Part shown: positions 53,173 to 61,485 of the stretch, in pieces | Numbering within the stretch: position 1 is the stretch's first letter | Layout: each line of letters opens with the position of its first letter | Source: Abyssalbus ytuae | GTDB taxonomy: Bacteria > Bacteroidota > Bacteroidia > Flavobacteriales > Flavobacteriaceae | Reading direction: 5' to 3' | Length of the DNA stretch: 64,000 nt | Assembly: GCF_022807975.1 (NCBI RefSeq) | Contig: NZ_CP094358.1 | Span: 558,001-622,000, forward strand | The notes under the pieces: model-generated | The model's input: only the letters and a program-made list of their open reading frames with translations | Databases searched by the model: none | Told to the model about the DNA's origin: nothing | Made by a program: the position numbers and the translations under genes

Positions 53173-54093
53173 ATGCAAAGATCATTAACTGACTATATTT
53201 TTATTACATTAAAAGGTATAGCCATGGGTGCTGCTGATGTTGTTCCTGGAGTTTCAGGTGGCACCATAGCATTTATCTCCGGTATATATGAAGAGTTAAT
53301 CAACTCTGTAAATAAAATCAATATTAAAGCCCTGAAAATATTAAAAACACAGGGAGTACTTCCTTTCTGGAAATACATTAATGGAAATTTTTTACTATCT
53401 CTCATTATAGGAATAGGCATAAGTATTTTCTCTTTAGCAAAAGCAATAAAATGGTTGCTGGAGAACAAGCCTATATTGTTATGGTCCTTTTTCTTTGGTC
53501 TTGTAATTGCCAGTATTTTTATGGTAGCCAAAGAAGTAACCAAATGGAGACTTAATACCATCCTTATATTTTTAGCAGGAGCCCTAGTAGCCTATTATAT
53601 AAGCATTATCCCTCCTATGCAAAATACGGAGAGTACCGTTTTCATATTTTTCTCCGGGGCTTTGGCCATCTGCGCAATGATTTTACCCGGTATTTCCGGT
53701 GCTTTTATTCTTGTTTTATTAGGAGCTTACAGTACTATTTTACATGCTATTGACCAAAAAAATATTAAAATAATAGCCCTTTTTGCCTTGGGTGCAATTT
53801 TTGGCTTACTTAGTTTTGCCAGAATATTAAAATGGATGTTTTCCAACTATAAAAACTTAACCCTTGCATTACTTACAGGTTTTATTTTTGGTTCATTAAA
53901 TAAAATATGGCCATGGAAAAAAACTCTTTCATGGTATAAAAATTCCCATGGGGTTGATGTTCCGTTATTGCAAGAAAGTATCTCTCCTTTTAATTTCAAT
54001 GGAAACCCACAACTATTATGGGCTATAATACTTGCATTAGTTGGTTTTTTAACTATATTTTTGCTGGAAAAAATTGCTGCAAAGAAATCCTAA
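53173..54093 (+). CDS. DUF368 membrane protein (undecaprenyl-phosphate translocase family), copy 1
   Basis: 306 residues, about nine membrane helices. Two similar motifs show the internal duplication of the family: AADVVPGVSGGTIAFISGIYEEL near the N-terminus and MILPGISGAFILVLLGAYSTIL in the middle (PGxSG core). DUF368 proteins (PopT group) were shown to recycle undecaprenyl phosphate across the inner membrane for cell-envelope synthesis. It is followed seven bases later by a second, related gene. Confidence 0.9.
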   Translation: MQRSLTDYIFITLKGIAMGAADVVPGVSGGTIAFISGIYEELINSVNKINIKALKILKTQGVLPFWKYINGNFLLSLIIGIGISIFSLAKAIKWLLENKPILLWSFFFGLVIASIFMVAKEVTKWRLNTILIFLAGALVAYYISIIPPMQNTESTVFIFFSGALAICAMILPGISGAFILVLLGAYSTILHAIDQKNIKIIALFALGAIFGLLSFARILKWMFSNYKNLTLALLTGFIFGSLNKIWPWKKTLSWYKNSHGVDVPLLQESISPFNFNGNPQLLWAIILALVGFLTIFLLEKIAAKKS

Positions 54094-54100
54094 ACTACCA

Positions 54101-55114
54101 ATGCAAGAAACAAGAACATTACAAGATAAAATCTTCTTGATAATAAAAGGTTTGGCTATGGGAGCCGCCAATAAAGTCCCGGGAGTTTCAGGGGGGGTAG
54201 TAGCTTTTGTTGCCGGCTTTTATGAAGAATTTATAGCGTCTTTACAAAAAGTAAATTACAAAGCTTTTAAACTCTTGTTCAATGGTAGGTTTAAAAGTTT
54301 TTACCGCTATATAAACGGAAGGTTTTTAAGCCTTTTGATATTTGGTATGCTCATCAGTTATTTTAGCGTATCAAAAGTACTGGACTATTTTATTGAAAAA
54401 AAGGAGTTATTTGTTTGGGCTTCCTTTTTCGGAATGATTATAGGCTCTGTATATTATATAGCAAAAGATTTTCATCATTGGAATAAAAGAACCGTTCCCT
54501 CCTTTATTTTTGGGATAATCGTAGGCTTATCAATAAGCTTTTTAAGTCCTGCCAAAGAAAATGATAATCTCCTTTTCATTTTCCTGTGCGGTATTATAAG
54601 TGTATCGGGAATGACATTGCCCGGTTTATCAGGCTCTTTTATTCTTATTTTACTCGGGAACTATGTCCTGTTGCTGGTTGATTCCGTTAATGCACTATAC
54701 GATACTTTTGCAGAAATCATTAGAGGTGATTTTTCTTTTATTGATAATCCCGAACGATTAAAAACACTTAAAATACTAGCAGTATTTACTGCCGGTTCAG
54801 CAACCGGATTAGTTACCTTATCACATTTATTAAACTTTGTATTAAAACATTTTAAAAACATTACCACTGCCATAATTATAGGATTCATTACAGGATCATT
54901 AGGAGTGGTATGGCCATGGAAAAGAACCATTTTTAAAGTAGATGAAACCGGAAACTTTTTATTGGATTCCAATGGCGAAAAAATTATTAAAAACTATCAA
55001 CGTTTTATTCCCGATATTACCAATATTGAAACCTGGATAGCTGTTTTATTTATAATTTTGGGAATTATTATTGTATTAGCTCTTGATTGGTATGGAAACC
55101 GGACACGCAGATAA
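54101..55114 (+). CDS. DUF368 membrane protein (undecaprenyl-phosphate translocase family), copy 2
   Basis: 337 residues, paralogue of the preceding gene: AANKVPGVSGGVVAFVAGFYEEF and MTLPGLSGSFILILLGNYVLLL, with the same membrane layout but a longer C-terminal part (insert after about residue 190 with DTFAEIIRGDFSFIDNPERLKTL). ATG 54101 chosen; TTG 54074 would overlap the first copy. Its end overlaps aroE by 23 bases. Confidence 0.9.
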   Translation: MQETRTLQDKIFLIIKGLAMGAANKVPGVSGGVVAFVAGFYEEFIASLQKVNYKAFKLLFNGRFKSFYRYINGRFLSLLIFGMLISYFSVSKVLDYFIEKKELFVWASFFGMIIGSVYYIAKDFHHWNKRTVPSFIFGIIVGLSISFLSPAKENDNLLFIFLCGIISVSGMTLPGLSGSFILILLGNYVLLLVDSVNALYDTFAEIIRGDFSFIDNPERLKTLKILAVFTAGSATGLVTLSHLLNFVLKHFKNITTAIIIGFITGSLGVVWPWKRTIFKVDETGNFLLDSNGEKIIKNYQRFIPDITNIETWIAVLFIILGIIIVLALDWYGNRTRR

Positions 55115-55841
55115 CCTTTTCGGACTTTTAGGGAAAAACATTTCGTATTCTTTTTCCCAGGGATATTTCACTGAAAAATTCAACCATCTTGGATTAAAAG
55201 GCCATAAATACATCAACTTTGATATTGATACCATTGAAAAACTTCCGGATATAATAAGAGAAAATCCTAATCTCAAAGGAATGAATGTAACAATTCCTTA
55301 TAAAGAAAAAGTAATTCCATATCTCACAGCTTTAAACAAAAAAGCTAAACGAATAGGCGCTGTAAATACAATTAAAATTACTCCGGAAGGACTCAAAGGA
55401 TACAATACAGATTGTTACGGTTTTAAAAAATCCCTTCAACCCTTTCTTAAAGCTCATCATAAAAAAGCCCTTATTTTGGGTACCGGGGGTGCTTCAAAAG
55501 CAATCGCTTATGTTTTAGATGAATTGGGTATAGACTACTATTATGTTTCCCGAAAAGCAACAGGTAACAAATTGTCATATGATGATCTGAATAAAAAAAT
55601 AATGGATAAATTTCAGATAATCATTAACTGCACACCTCTTGGCACCTTTCCTAATATTCAGGAAAAACCTGATCTGCCTTATAAATACATAACACAAAAT
55701 CATTTGCTTTACGATCTCATTTACAATCCCGAAGAAACTACCTTTCTTAAATTAGGCAGAGAAAAAGGAGCACAAATTTGTAATGGGCTAAAAATGCTCC
55801 AACTACAGGCGGAAAAGGCCTGGAACATATGGAATAAATAA
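55092..55841 (+). CDS. aroE: shikimate dehydrogenase
   Basis: NADP-dependent reduction of 3-dehydroshikimate in chorismate synthesis. 249 residues. Substrate site SYSFSQ and MNVTIPYKEKVIPYL (catalytic Lys), GAVNTIK, GYNTDCYG (catalytic Asp); cofactor motif LGTGGASKAIAYVL; C-terminal NGLKMLQLQAEKAW. The ATG at 55092 lies inside the end of the DUF368 gene; homologues usually start closer to the LFGLLG strand, so the first few residues are an extension or the true start is uncertain. Confidence 0.95.
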   Translation: METGHADNLFGLLGKNISYSFSQGYFTEKFNHLGLKGHKYINFDIDTIEKLPDIIRENPNLKGMNVTIPYKEKVIPYLTALNKKAKRIGAVNTIKITPEGLKGYNTDCYGFKKSLQPFLKAHHKKALILGTGGASKAIAYVLDELGIDYYYVSRKATGNKLSYDDLNKKIMDKFQIIINCTPLGTFPNIQEKPDLPYKYITQNHLLYDLIYNPEETTFLKLGREKGAQICNGLKMLQLQAEKAWNIWNK

Positions 55842-55887
55842 TTTTCTACTTTTTTTTGCAATTTTTTGCCCACTTCTTCCAAAAATC

Positions 55888-55918
55888 TTGGGAATTATAA
55901 GACTTGTTAGTATCTTTC
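55888..55918 (+). promoter_or_regulatory. promoter of the DUF349 gene
   Basis: CTTG (TTG at 55888-55890), 20-base spacer, TATCTTTC (55911-55918; one mismatch). It lies upstream of ATG 55951 and argues against the TTG at 55888 as start. Confidence 0.4.
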
Positions 55919-55950
55919 AGGTTCAAAGTAATGATGAACCTTATACATTT

Positions 55951-57882
55951 ATGGAAATGTCTGAAGAAAAAAAGGATAACCTGCAGGAAGCAGAAGGAAA
56001 AGAGAAAGAAATACTGGAAGTTCAAAAGGAAGAAGACGGGAAAACCAATAGTGAACATGAACATACACAAAACCCTGATTCGGAAAATGAAGACCCTTTG
56101 AATGAGATAGATGAGTCCAATGCTGAAGATGCCGAAGATGAAGGTCATAAAGACCGTCATGAAATTCCTATGCCCGATTACCATGCTATGAACATGGAAA
56201 AACTGGTTGCCGAACTGGAAAAACTTCTAAAAAATGAAAAAGTACAGGCCGTTAAAACTCATGTTGACAATATTAAACATGAATTTGACCTGAAATACAG
56301 TGAACTTGTTGAACAAAAAAAAGAAGATTTTTTAAATGAAGGTGGCAATGAAATAGATTTTAAATATACATCTCCCCTTAAAATAAGGTTTAACAAAATC
56401 TATTCGGAATATAAAGATAAACGCAACACCTATTATAAAAACCTCGAACGGACTTTAAAAGAAAACCTTGCTATACGCCTCGATATAATTGAAGAATTGA
56501 AAGGCCTGATTAATGTTGAAGAAAATATTAATGATACCTACAGGCATTTTAAAGAAATTCAGGATAAGTGGCGAAATGCCGGGCCTATACCCAGAATGAG
56601 TTATAATGATGTATGGAGAACTTATCATCATCATGTGGAAATATTTTATGATTTTCTTGATTTAAATAAAGACCTGAGGGATCTGGATTTTAAACACAAC
56701 CTCGAAGAAAAAGAAAAAATTGTTAGCCAGGCAGAAAACCTTGCTAACGAATCCGATATAAATAAAGCTTTTCGTGAACTTCAGATTTTGCATAAAGTCT
56801 GGAAAGAAGATATTGGTCCTGTGGCAAGAGAATATCGTGAAGATATTTGGAACAGGTTTAGCGAAGCTACCAAAGCCATACATCAAAAACGTCAGGAATA
56901 TTTCAAAAATATAGATAAAGTATACGAAAAAAACCTTGAAGTTAAAGAAGAAATAATTTCCAAAATAAACGAAATATCAGTAAAAACGGTAAACTCCCAT
57001 GGAGGCTGGCAAAAACTCATTAAAGAAGTGGAAGAGTTAAGAGAGGCTTTTTTTAATGCAGGTAAAGTTCCTTATAAAGTGAATGAAGCCACATGGTCGT
57101 CATTTAAAGAAGCAGTAAGAAAGTTTAACAGAAATAAAAATGCTTTCTATAAAAACCTAAAAAAAGAACAGCATACTAATCTTGAAAAGAAAATGGAACT
57201 GGTAAAACTGGCCGAATCTTTAAAAGATAGTGAAGACTGGGAAAAAACCACGCCAATCATGAAAAAAATACAAAGTGATTGGAAAAATATAGGTCATGTA
57301 CCTCGAAAATATTCTGATAAAATCTGGGAAGATTTTAAAAGTGCCTGTAACCATTACTTTGACAAACTGCATGCACAAAAAAATCATGCAAACAAACAAG
57401 AATACGAAGCACTTGACAAAAAGAAGGAGTTTTTAGACAACCTGAAATCTTTTGAACTATCCGGTAATACAGATAATGACTTAGAAGTTGTAAAAAACTT
57501 TATTTCCGAGTGGAAATCAATAGGCAGGGTTCCTTTTAACAAAAGGAATATCGAATCTAAGTTTAACAAAATAATTGATGCTTTATTTAAAAAACTGGAT
57601 GTTGATAAACAAGAAGCCGAATTGATTAAATACGAAAACAAACTGGAACAATTAGCCAATTCTGACAATGATTCTTTGATAGACAATGAAAGAATTTTTA
57701 TCAGAAGAAAAATTGAAGAAGTAAAATCGGAAATCAGGCAGCTCGAAAATAATTTACAGTTTATAAATGCTGATAAAAACAATCCTATTGTTAAAGAAGT
57801 AAGGAAAAATATTGATGAGCATAAAAAATCCCTTGACGTTTGGAAAGCAAAACTTAAAGAGGTTAAAAATTTGAATAATTAA
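55951..57882 (+). CDS. DUF349 repeat protein
   Basis: 643 residues, acidic low-complexity N-terminus (about 1-75) then five DUF349 repeats, each with a W...G.(I/V)P......W..F core (DKWRNAGPIPRMSYNDVWRTY; KVWKEDIGPVAREYREDIW; GKVPYKVNEATWSSF; SDWKNIGHVPRKYSDKIWEDF; SEWKSIGRVPFNKRNIESKF). A coiled coil closes the protein. Function unknown; cytoplasmic. ATG 55951 or 55957; the upstream TTG is inside the promoter. Confidence 0.85.
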   Translation: MEMSEEKKDNLQEAEGKEKEILEVQKEEDGKTNSEHEHTQNPDSENEDPLNEIDESNAEDAEDEGHKDRHEIPMPDYHAMNMEKLVAELEKLLKNEKVQAVKTHVDNIKHEFDLKYSELVEQKKEDFLNEGGNEIDFKYTSPLKIRFNKIYSEYKDKRNTYYKNLERTLKENLAIRLDIIEELKGLINVEENINDTYRHFKEIQDKWRNAGPIPRMSYNDVWRTYHHHVEIFYDFLDLNKDLRDLDFKHNLEEKEKIVSQAENLANESDINKAFRELQILHKVWKEDIGPVAREYREDIWNRFSEATKAIHQKRQEYFKNIDKVYEKNLEVKEEIISKINEISVKTVNSHGGWQKLIKEVEELREAFFNAGKVPYKVNEATWSSFKEAVRKFNRNKNAFYKNLKKEQHTNLEKKMELVKLAESLKDSEDWEKTTPIMKKIQSDWKNIGHVPRKYSDKIWEDFKSACNHYFDKLHAQKNHANKQEYEALDKKKEFLDNLKSFELSGNTDNDLEVVKNFISEWKSIGRVPFNKRNIESKFNKIIDALFKKLDVDKQEAELIKYENKLEQLANSDNDSLIDNERIFIRRKIEEVKSEIRQLENNLQFINADKNNPIVKEVRKNIDEHKKSLDVWKAKLKEVKNLNN

Positions 57883-57960
57883 TAAATATTTAATTAGAAT
57901 TGGTCAAGTCTCCTTTTTCTCTAACGCTTTTTTTAAATCTTAATTTGATATATTAAATCT

Positions 57961-58179
57961 ATGGATGATTCAAATTTTAAAGAGGGAGATATAGTTTATA
58001 TTTCTTTTGGTATGGATAATCTTAGATCCGTAAACAGTTTAAAAGGTATGATTATTACTAAGCAAAAATTGAACAATTCTGATTCTTATCTGTACACTTT
58101 AAAACTAAACGGTCAAGAAGGGTCTATTTTATTTACCCTGAATACTTTAAAATCAATAACTAAAGTTCCCTCGGAATAA
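57961..58179 (+). CDS. small hypothetical protein, 72 residues
   Basis: Not recognised. A short beta-rich protein: EGDIVYISFGMDNLRSVNSLKGMIITKQKLN and YLYTLKLNGQEGSILFTLNTLKSI look like a small SH3-like barrel, as in KOW- or YodC-type domains. Own start ATG after an AT-rich leader. Alone, 78 bases after the DUF349 gene. Moderately sure it is real. Confidence 0.5.
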   Translation: MDDSNFKEGDIVYISFGMDNLRSVNSLKGMIITKQKLNNSDSYLYTLKLNGQEGSILFTLNTLKSITKVPSE

Positions 58180-58542
58180 GAAAAGAATTTTCCCTTTTTA
58201 ATACATACTCCATAAACAACTTTTTATCAGAAAACTGCAAGTCGATCGAATTCTCAATACTCTGTACTTCCATGAAATTTTTATTTATTTTTCTTTCTAA
58301 AATTAAAAGAAATCTTCCATAAAGAACGGTTTTGTGTATGATTTCCTTCCGTGTTTCAGCAGCTAATTTATTAAATAAAACTGATTTAGTTCCTTGCTAC
58401 ACACTTCACAATAAGGATTATTCCGTTGTGAAAACATTTACTACGGGGCATTCGAAAGTTTGCCTCGTTTTTATTTTATCCAATCATAGAATTTTTAAGT
58501 TCCGAACAGAACTCAATCGGGTTAGGGAATATTAAAGATAAA
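58180..58542. other. 360-base stretch without a convincing gene
   Basis: An open plus frame of 67 codons (58332-58535) and a minus frame of 79 codons without ATG near the front (58160-58396) exist, but neither has a promoter, composition or motif that supports coding. The rest is AT-rich spacer. Confidence 0.35.
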
Positions 58543-58572
58543 AAAAAGACTGTTAAAAAACAGCCTTTTTGA
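58543..58572. terminator. terminator between 58.2 kb region and the small membrane gene
   Basis: AAAGACTGTT / AACAGCCTTT hairpin flanked by A and T runs on both sides; may serve the minus-strand gene at 58614-58823. Confidence 0.75.
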
Positions 58573-58613
58573 TATGTATTCAACAAGTCAATTTCATCCT
58601 GTGACCTGTAAAA

Positions 58614-58823
58614 TCATTTCTTTTTATAAAACATGGCTCCCAGAAAAGCAAGGACACCTATGCCAATAATTAAAATACTCTTGGTATCTATACTATTATC
58701 ACTGGCTTCAACATGTAATGGGCCGGCATCTATAACGGCATCCGGAGCAAAGACAGTATATAATCCGTAGGCAATAAGTACTACTCCTACTATAAGCAAT
58801 ATTGTTTTTAATGGATTTTTCAT
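58614..58823 (-). CDS. small two-span membrane protein (DUF3185-like)
   Basis: 69 residues: N-terminal helix LKTILLIVGVVLIAYGLYTVF, a short acidic loop, second helix KSILIIGIGVLAFLGAMFY and a basic end KKK. This pattern matches small membrane proteins of the DUF3185 type found widely in Bacteroidota and Proteobacteria, function unknown. Own ATG; a terminator-like hairpin lies downstream. Confidence 0.7.
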   Translation of the reverse strand: MKNPLKTILLIVGVVLIAYGLYTVFAPDAVIDAGPLHVEASDNSIDTKSILIIGIGVLAFLGAMFYKKK

Positions 58824-58915
58824 AAAAGTTTATTGGTTTTTGTTAGTGATACACTAATTTAATCAAAAAAGACGAATACATCACAACTTCCTGAATGCCA
58901 AACCGAAAAAAACAA

Positions 58916-58943
58916 AAAAGACTGTTTTAAAAACAGTCTTTTA
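58916..58943 (-). terminator. terminator of rny
   Basis: AAAAGACTGTTTT / AAAACAGTCTTTT perfect hairpin, followed on the minus strand by a T-rich run, just after the rny stop. Confidence 0.9.
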
Positions 58944-58969
58944 TCAATAAATCTAAATTCTATAATTCC

Positions 58970-60535
58970 TTATTTAGCGATATTTACCGCCCTGGTTTCT
59001 CTTATCACTGTAACCTTCACCTGCCCGGGATAGGTCATATCGGTTTGAATTTTTTGTGAAATTTCAAAAGAAAGTTCAGCAGCTTTATCATCACTAACTT
59101 TTTCACTTTCTACTATAACACGTAACTCACGGCCTGCCTGAATTGCATAAGCTTTTTTAACACCGTTAAAAGCAAAAGCTATATCCTCTAAGTCTTTTAA
59201 TCTTTGAATATACGAATCCAGTACCTGACGTCTTGCTCCGGGTCGTGCTCCGCTTATAGCATCACATACCTGTACAATTGGAGACAGCAGTGATTTCATT
59301 TCTATTTCATCGTGGTGAGCCCCTATAGCATTACAAACTTCGGATTTCTCACCATATTTTTCGGCCCATTCCATACCTAAAATAGCATGCGGGGTTTCAG
59401 TCTCGGTTTCAGGTACCTTACCAATATCATGAAGTAATCCTGCCCTTTTGGCCAGTTTTGGATTTAATCCTAATTCGGCTGCCATAACTCCGCACAGTTT
59501 GGCTACCTCACGAGAGTGCTGCAATAGGTTTTGACCATACGAAGAACGATATTTCATTCTACCTACCGCCTTTATTAACTCAGGATGCAAACCATGAATA
59601 CCAAGGTCTATTACAGTTCGTTTACCTACTTCAATTATCTCTTCTTCAATTTGTTTTGTTGTCTTGTTAACTATTTCTTCTATCCTGGCGGGATGAATAC
59701 GTCCATCGGTTACCAGTTTATGTAATGATAAACGTGCCACTTCCCTTCTGACAGAATCAAAACATGACAAAATGATAGCTTCAGGGGTGTCATCTACAAT
59801 TATTTCTACTCCTGTTGCAGCCTCTAATGCACGTATATTCCGTCCTTCCCTGCCTATGATCCTTCCTTTCACATCATCCGATTCCAGGTTAAAAACCGAT
59901 ACACAATTTTCTATGGCCTCTTCCGTACCTATTCTTTGAATAGTGTTTACAATAATTTTCTTCGCTTCCTGTTGGGCAGTAAGCTTGGCTTCTTCCATGG
60001 CATTCTGAATAAAAGCCATTGCATCTGATTTGGCATCTGATTTTATCGACTCTATTAGCTGGGCTTTTGCTTCTTCTGCCGATAAACCGGAAATTACTTC
60101 CAACTGTTCAACCTGGCTTTTGTGCATTTTCTCCAGCTCTGACTTCTTCTTCTCAAGAAAATCTATACGATAATCATAATCTTTGATCTTTTCCTCAAGT
60201 TCTTCGGAGAGTTTCTTGTTTTTTGCTAGTTCTGAAGACACCTGTGATTCTTTATCCCTGGTTCTTTTTTCAGCCTCGGCTATTTTTTTATCTTTAGAAA
60301 TAATAACTTTCTCATGCTCTGCTTTTAATTCTAAAAACTTTTCTTTAGCCTGAAATATTTTATCTTTTTTAATGCTCTCTCCTTCGCTTTTAGCATTTTT
60401 TATTATAGAAGCGGCTTCCTTTTTAGCATTCGCAACAAGCTTTGATGCATTTCCCTTTTCCAGTATTTTAGCTATTATAAAACCAGCCATTATCCCTACT
60501 ACACCAACAATAACCAATAACAATATATTATCCAT
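58970..60535 (-). CDS. rny: ribonuclease Y
   Basis: 521 residues: N-terminal membrane helix ([21 protein letters not shown]), long coiled coil (about 30-200), KH domain ([31 protein letters not shown]), HD domain ([43 protein letters not shown]) and C-terminal domain. Membrane-bound endoribonuclease that starts mRNA decay. It is on the same strand as the 6S-like RNA, zapA and the ZapB-like gene. Confidence 0.97.
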   Translation of the reverse strand: MDNILLLVIVGVVGIMAGFIIAKILEKGNASKLVANAKKEAASIIKNAKSEGESIKKDKIFQAKEKFLELKAEHEKVIISKDKKIAEAEKRTRDKESQVSSELAKNKKLSEELEEKIKDYDYRIDFLEKKKSELEKMHKSQVEQLEVISGLSAEEAKAQLIESIKSDAKSDAMAFIQNAMEEAKLTAQQEAKKIIVNTIQRIGTEEAIENCVSVFNLESDDVKGRIIGREGRNIRALEAATGVEIIVDDTPEAIILSCFDSVRREVARLSLHKLVTDGRIHPARIEEIVNKTTKQIEEEIIEVGKRTVIDLGIHGLHPELIKAVGRMKYRSSYGQNLLQHSREVAKLCGVMAAELGLNPKLAKRAGLLHDIGKVPETETETPHAILGMEWAEKYGEKSEVCNAIGAHHDEIEMKSLLSPIVQVCDAISGARPGARRQVLDSYIQRLKDLEDIAFAFNGVKKAYAIQAGRELRVIVESEKVSDDKAAELSFEISQKIQTDMTYPGQVKVTVIRETRAVNIAK

Positions 60536-60550
60536 TTTTTTCTTTATTTA

Positions 60551-60730
60551 ATAAAAAAGCCCGTACCGGAAAGAAGTTTTGTACAAACTCCTAAAAACAG
60601 GTTTAAGGCTACCAGGCTGCTCAAGGATCCGTAGTCCTTAAAAGGAACGGCATGCTTTTACAACCTAAACTCACCTTTTTAAATTAATTCTTGTTGAGTT
60701 TGTCAAAAAAATTGTCCAATACGGGCAGTA
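60551..60730 (-). ncRNA. ssrS: 6S-like RNA (6S-Flavo type)
   Basis: In the 200-base gap between zapA and rny, the minus-strand RNA would begin GCCCGUAUUGGA (60726-60715) and end UCCGGUACGGGC (60570-60559), forming a perfect 12-pair closing stem with two G-U pairs. A U run follows at once (60558-60550), making the stem the terminator. Inner segments CCTTTTAAGGACTACGG and GGATCCTTGAGCAGCC give the large, partly unpaired hairpin of 6S RNAs, which bind RNA polymerase and regulate it in stationary phase. Linkage to zapA also occurs for 6S RNA in Proteobacteria. Identification rests on structure and position. Confidence 0.65.
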
Positions 60731-60738
60731 ACAGTATT

Positions 60739-61038
60739 CTATTTATATGAACTTATTTTTTCCTGCAGAAGATGATTTAATTTTTCCAAATGATCTTCCA
60801 CAAACGTATTCTCGCTGTCTTTTTCAATACTTTCCTGCTCAACCTGTGATGCAAATTGTAATGCACACATAGCCAGTACGTCCTGTTTATCCCTCACAGC
60901 ATAATTCTGTTCGAATTGCTTAATCAGGCCATCTATTTTTTTTGCCGCCTTTCTTAATCCTTCTTCACGGTCAGGGTCAATAGTTAACGGGTATACCCTG
61001 TCTGCAATAGATAACTTAATTTTAAGCTTGTCCTTCAT
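60739..61038 (-). CDS. zapA: cell division protein ZapA
   Basis: 99 residues. Binds and bundles FtsZ filaments at midcell. The ZapA pattern is clear: KLKIKLSIADRVYPLTIDPDREEGLRKAAKKIDGLIKQFEQNYAVRDKQDVLAMCALQFASQVEQ, globular head followed by a coiled-coil tail. 13 bases after the ZapB-like gene. Confidence 0.93.
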   Translation of the reverse strand: MKDKLKIKLSIADRVYPLTIDPDREEGLRKAAKKIDGLIKQFEQNYAVRDKQDVLAMCALQFASQVEQESIEKDSENTFVEDHLEKLNHLLQEKISSYK

Positions 61039-61051
61039 CGAAACCAGTACG

Positions 61052-61342
61052 TTATTCGGAGAGCTGAGCTATACATTGATCAATCTCACGAATTAAAGCA
61101 TTTATCTTTAGCTTAGCTTCAGTTTTATTTTTGTCACTGCCTAACATCGAATTTGCCAGTTTGAGCGAGTGATATTTTTCTTCCCAGTTTAAAATTTCTT
61201 TTTCCAAACTTAGTTTTATATCATTCATTCTTGCCAACTCATCAGTAAGTTGTTGGTTTTCCTGCTTTAAACTTTCCATTATTTTAAGCAATTGATTAAC
61301 CTTATCTTCTACAGAATCAACAAGTAATCTTGCATCGCTCAT
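61052..61342 (-). CDS. ZapB-like coiled-coil protein
   Basis: 96 residues, almost all coiled coil with leucine/isoleucine heptads (VEDKVNQLLKIMESLKQENQQLTDELARMNDIKLSLEKEI). Its place directly upstream of zapA in one transcript suggests a ZapB-type partner in Z-ring assembly; that is inference from position and fold, since coiled coils are not diagnostic. Confidence 0.75.
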   Translation of the reverse strand: MSDARLLVDSVEDKVNQLLKIMESLKQENQQLTDELARMNDIKLSLEKEILNWEEKYHSLKLANSMLGSDKNKTEAKLKINALIREIDQCIAQLSE

Positions 61343-61371
61343 AGGCCTCTAAATTCAATGCACATGATTTA

Positions 61372-61379
61372 CAAAGTTA
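61372..61379 (-). promoter_or_regulatory. -7 promoter element of the zapB-like/zapA operon
   Basis: Minus-strand TAACTTTG, exact TAnnTTTG, about 29 bases before the start. Confidence 0.5.
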
Positions 61380-61472
61380 ACATACCTGACATAACTTCCC
61401 AATATTTTGTAATTTTTTTATCAATTTGTAATTTATTTAATGTATTTGGCTGTATTTAATTATTTTAGCAGC

Positions 61473-61480
61473 TAAGTTTG
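61473..61480 (+). promoter_or_regulatory. -7 element directly before the M23 gene
   Basis: TAAGTTTG, exact TAnnTTTG, five bases before ATG 61486 and eleven before ATG 61492; a very short or absent leader. Confidence 0.5.
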
Positions 61481-61485
61481 ATCAT

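Noticed and set aside
58160-58396. 79-codon open minus frame, partly antisense to the small gene at 57961-58179
   Set aside because: The only ATG is internal, giving 37 residues; no promoter or recognisable motif.
58332-58535. 67-codon plus-strand open frame
   Set aside because: Odd composition for this genome, no promoter and no recognisable motif; probably chance in AT-rich spacer.
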